Assembly: GCF_900128925.1 (NCBI RefSeq)
Contig: NZ_FQUJ01000003.1
Location: forward strand, 330,940-394,939
Direction of reading: 5' to 3'
DNA from: Modicisalibacter ilicicola DSM 19980
GTDB lineage: Bacteria; Pseudomonadota; Gammaproteobacteria; Pseudomonadales; Halomonadaceae
DNA: 64,000 nt
Shown here piece by piece: positions 63,976 to 64,000 of this stretch. The translations under genes were made by a program, and so were the position numbers. Under the pieces are notes generated by a model that saw nothing but the letters and a program-made list of their open reading frames with translations, did not search any database and was not told where the DNA came from. The first letter of the stretch is position 1. Every line of letters begins with the position of its first letter.

Positions 63976-64000
63976 GACGCCCGCGGCGCGGGCGTCTTTT
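63976..64000 (+). terminator. Rho-independent terminator of dapD
   Basis: GACGCCCGC (63976-63984) and GCGGGCGTC (63988-63996) form a 9-bp GC-rich stem followed by at least four Ts at the window edge, directly after the dapD stop. Confidence 0.9.

Overview
The window is a 64 kb stretch of a GC-rich gammaproteobacterial chromosome. Protein sequences and gene order (pilMNOPQ-aroKB-gltB, hslVU-ubiEJB-tatABC, hemB-ppk, ubiD-rho-trx-ppx, and the long rpsB-to-accA block) point to the Halomonadaceae (Halomonas or a close relative) as the most likely source. This is an inference from gene content, because there is no rRNA to check. There is no prophage, insertion sequence, CRISPR array or tRNA. Almost everything is core housekeeping, so the interest lies mainly in the spaces between genes.

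Layout. Positions 1-7907 (minus strand): type IV pilus assembly genes pilMNOPQ, then aroK, aroB and the 5' part of gltB. 8193-11582 (plus): penicillin-binding protein 1A and a DUF481 outer-membrane protein. 11625-13347 (minus): malic enzyme and ribosomal protein L31. 13500-25808 (plus): priA, argS, a SPOR-domain protein, hslVU, a DUF971 gene, ubiE-ubiJ-ubiB, hisE and tatABC. 25824-29959: elbB (minus), then hemB and ppk (plus). 29960-36827 (minus): a DUF3087 gene, a type I DAHP synthase preceded by an apparent ribosome-mediated attenuator, a 41-aa membrane protein, a flavin reductase, ubiD, rho and a thioredoxin-like gene. 36943-38472 (plus): ppx. 38451-58748 (minus): tilS, accA, dnaE, rnhB, lpxB, lpxA, fabZ, lpxD, bamA, rseP, dxr, cdsA, uppS, frr, pyrH, tsf and rpsB. 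59051-63970 (plus): map, glnD, a YffB/ArsC-family gene and dapD, ending in a rho-independent terminator.

Functionally the window joins translation and its start-up (rpsB, tsf, frr, argS, map, tilS, rpmE), envelope building (mrcA, lpxABD, fabZ, bamA, rseP, cdsA, uppS, dxr, tat), ubiquinone synthesis (ubiE, ubiJ, ubiB, ubiD, fre), aromatic amino-acid entry (DAHP synthase, aroB, aroK), polyphosphate turnover (ppk, ppx) and nitrogen control (glnD, gltB).

Main observations: (1) upstream of the DAHP synthase a 44-aa leader peptide rich in Tyr, Trp and Phe is followed by complementary segments that can form 1:2, 2:3 and 3:4 pairings, ending in a 13-bp terminator. A second, similar aromatic-rich small gene lies between this terminator and the synthase and overlaps its first possible start by ATGA. 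(2) Two copies of a ~107-bp structured repeat sit just after the stop codons of rho and accA in the same orientation, with compensatory changes in a 10-bp stem. (3) The skp/ompH gene expected between bamA and lpxD is absent.
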